Origin: Chaetorhynchus papuensis
Lineage: Eukaryota > Chordata > Aves > Passeriformes > Rhipiduridae
DNA: 64,000 nt
Direction: 5' to 3'
Assembly (NCBI GenBank): GCA_013396525.1
Contig: VWYX01000673.1
Location: 26,974 to 90,973, forward strand
Part shown: positions 63,156-64,000 of the stretch, one piece after another
Numbering within the stretch: position 1 is the first letter of the stretch
Layout of the letters: each line of letters begins with the position of its first letter
Notes under the pieces: generated by a model
Told to the model about the DNA's origin: nothing
Seen by the model: only the letters and a program-made list of their open reading frames with translations
The model's database searches: none
Translations under genes and position numbers: made by a program

Positions 63156-64000
63156 ACTCATGGCCCCTTGGCTTGCTGTCCCACACAAAACAGGACCTGA
63201 AAAGTCAGTGAGAAGCATGATACTGACCTTCTGTGTCCAAAGTGTGAAGAGTGAAATCAATAACCCATGACCAGGTTTCATCAGAAAGTTGAGGATGACG
63301 TGTGAGCCTTCTCCCAGCACAGCAGCCACAAAGTGCATAGGAGCCTTCTAGAGATATATGTTAATATTTGGTCTTATTTACAAATCTTTTATCAGCTTAT
63401 GAACCCCAAGTTATCACTTCTTAGCCCTACAAGCTTTTCAGGTCCTAGATAAGCTTCATGGACGCTGCAACAGAATATGCCCACAGCTCTCATGAGACCA
63501 AAGAATTCGAGTTCTCCAATATCCAGGATTTAGGTCAGTAAAGCATCCATGATTCTCAGTCTGCACAGGTCTGACTGTCTCTGCCTCTTGGCAGATGCTG
63601 TTTACCCATTTCAGGTACCACATACTCCTTTTTTTTGAAGCTCTGCAGGTTATCATGGGTCTCACCTTCAGCTGGCCTGCTGAGAGGTGGCAAACCTGAT
63701 CGAGGAACTCATCTTAGAGCAGCAGCACAATTTAAGTTGATCATCACTTGATGTGCCTTGTACAGCCTGTGTGAAGGTGTGGGGAAGTGGTTCTAGGCGC
63801 AGTGGCCACAAGAAGGTTAGACTCTTCAGCTCCTGCCCTTACTGTCATCCCAGGATGGATTGAAAGAGAAAGTGGAGAGGTGCACTAAGCCATCTGTGCC
63901 CATCCGGGTCAGCTCTAGTTCCATCAAAGTGCCCGCAAACATTAGCAATAATCCACCATGCCTTCAATCTCCAATAATCAAAAAATACGTTTGGCTTCTC
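63156..64000. other. Unidentified block of higher GC content
   Basis: The sequence after the CR1 tail is richer in GC than the surrounding AT-rich DNA and has no A/T microsatellites. On the minus strand a frame of about 50 codons is open from the window edge to a stop near 63847. Another frame of about 60 codons ends just before a strong donor-like gaag/gtgag (exon side 63666-63669). I recognise no protein family, LTR end or CR1 motif. It may be an old ERV internal piece, an unrecognised repeat or a non-coding exon. Confidence 0.35.

Noticed and set aside
1..64000. CRISPR arrays, operons, prophage or other bacterial systems
   Set aside because: Repeat content (CR1, avian LTRs, tRNA SINE) shows vertebrate DNA. 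No regularly spaced direct repeats or gene clusters are present.

Overview
The window looks like a gene-free stretch of a passerine bird genome, intergenic or deep intronic. It is AT-rich. I could support no protein-coding exon, rRNA or functional tRNA gene. The species group is inferred from the repeats: several CR1 LINE 3' ends, many solo LTRs of endogenous retrovirus families known to me from birds, and one tRNA-Ile-headed SINE with a CR1-like tail (5711-5867) that matches TguSINE1 of zebra finch. All repeat family calls come from sequence recognition by eye; no database search was run.

Layout from left to right. An LTR fragment lies at 30-240. A solo LTR with a perfect 5-bp target duplication is at 2277-2864. 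The SINE is at 5711-5867. A long (about 1.37 kb) solo LTR of a second family is at 14302-15672. A CR1 3' end abuts a small candidate LTR at 17801-18353. Another LTR of the first family is at 21506-22060. CR1 is at 23251-23731. A solo LTR of a third family, with a perfect 5-bp duplication, is at 24594-25097. A nested LTR-in-LTR lies at 37036-38122. CR1 is at 40397-41025. A fragment of the long LTR family (42950-43500) is followed by an old CR1 (43729-44005). A CR1-in-CR1 nest lies at 52521-53715. A second full copy of the long LTR, with a GC- and CpG-rich core, is at 58535-59911. A 117-base assembly gap is at 60118-60234. A sense-strand CR1 is at 62771-63155. An unidentified block of higher GC content runs to the window end. 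The rest is AT-rich DNA with microsatellites and a few possible very old repeat remnants.

No genes work together here in the usual sense. The window is a record of retrotransposition. All eight LTRs of the three families recognised, and the small candidate LTR, read on the minus strand; so do most CR1 copies and the SINE. The plus-strand exceptions are the two nested insertions and the rightmost CR1. That bias would fit an intron of a plus-strand gene. The items I would check first are a 61-nt pre-miRNA-like hairpin (60761-60821), a near-perfect 46-nt inverted repeat (796-841), the nested LTR with visible promoter parts and an R-region stem-loop, and the unidentified block at the right end.
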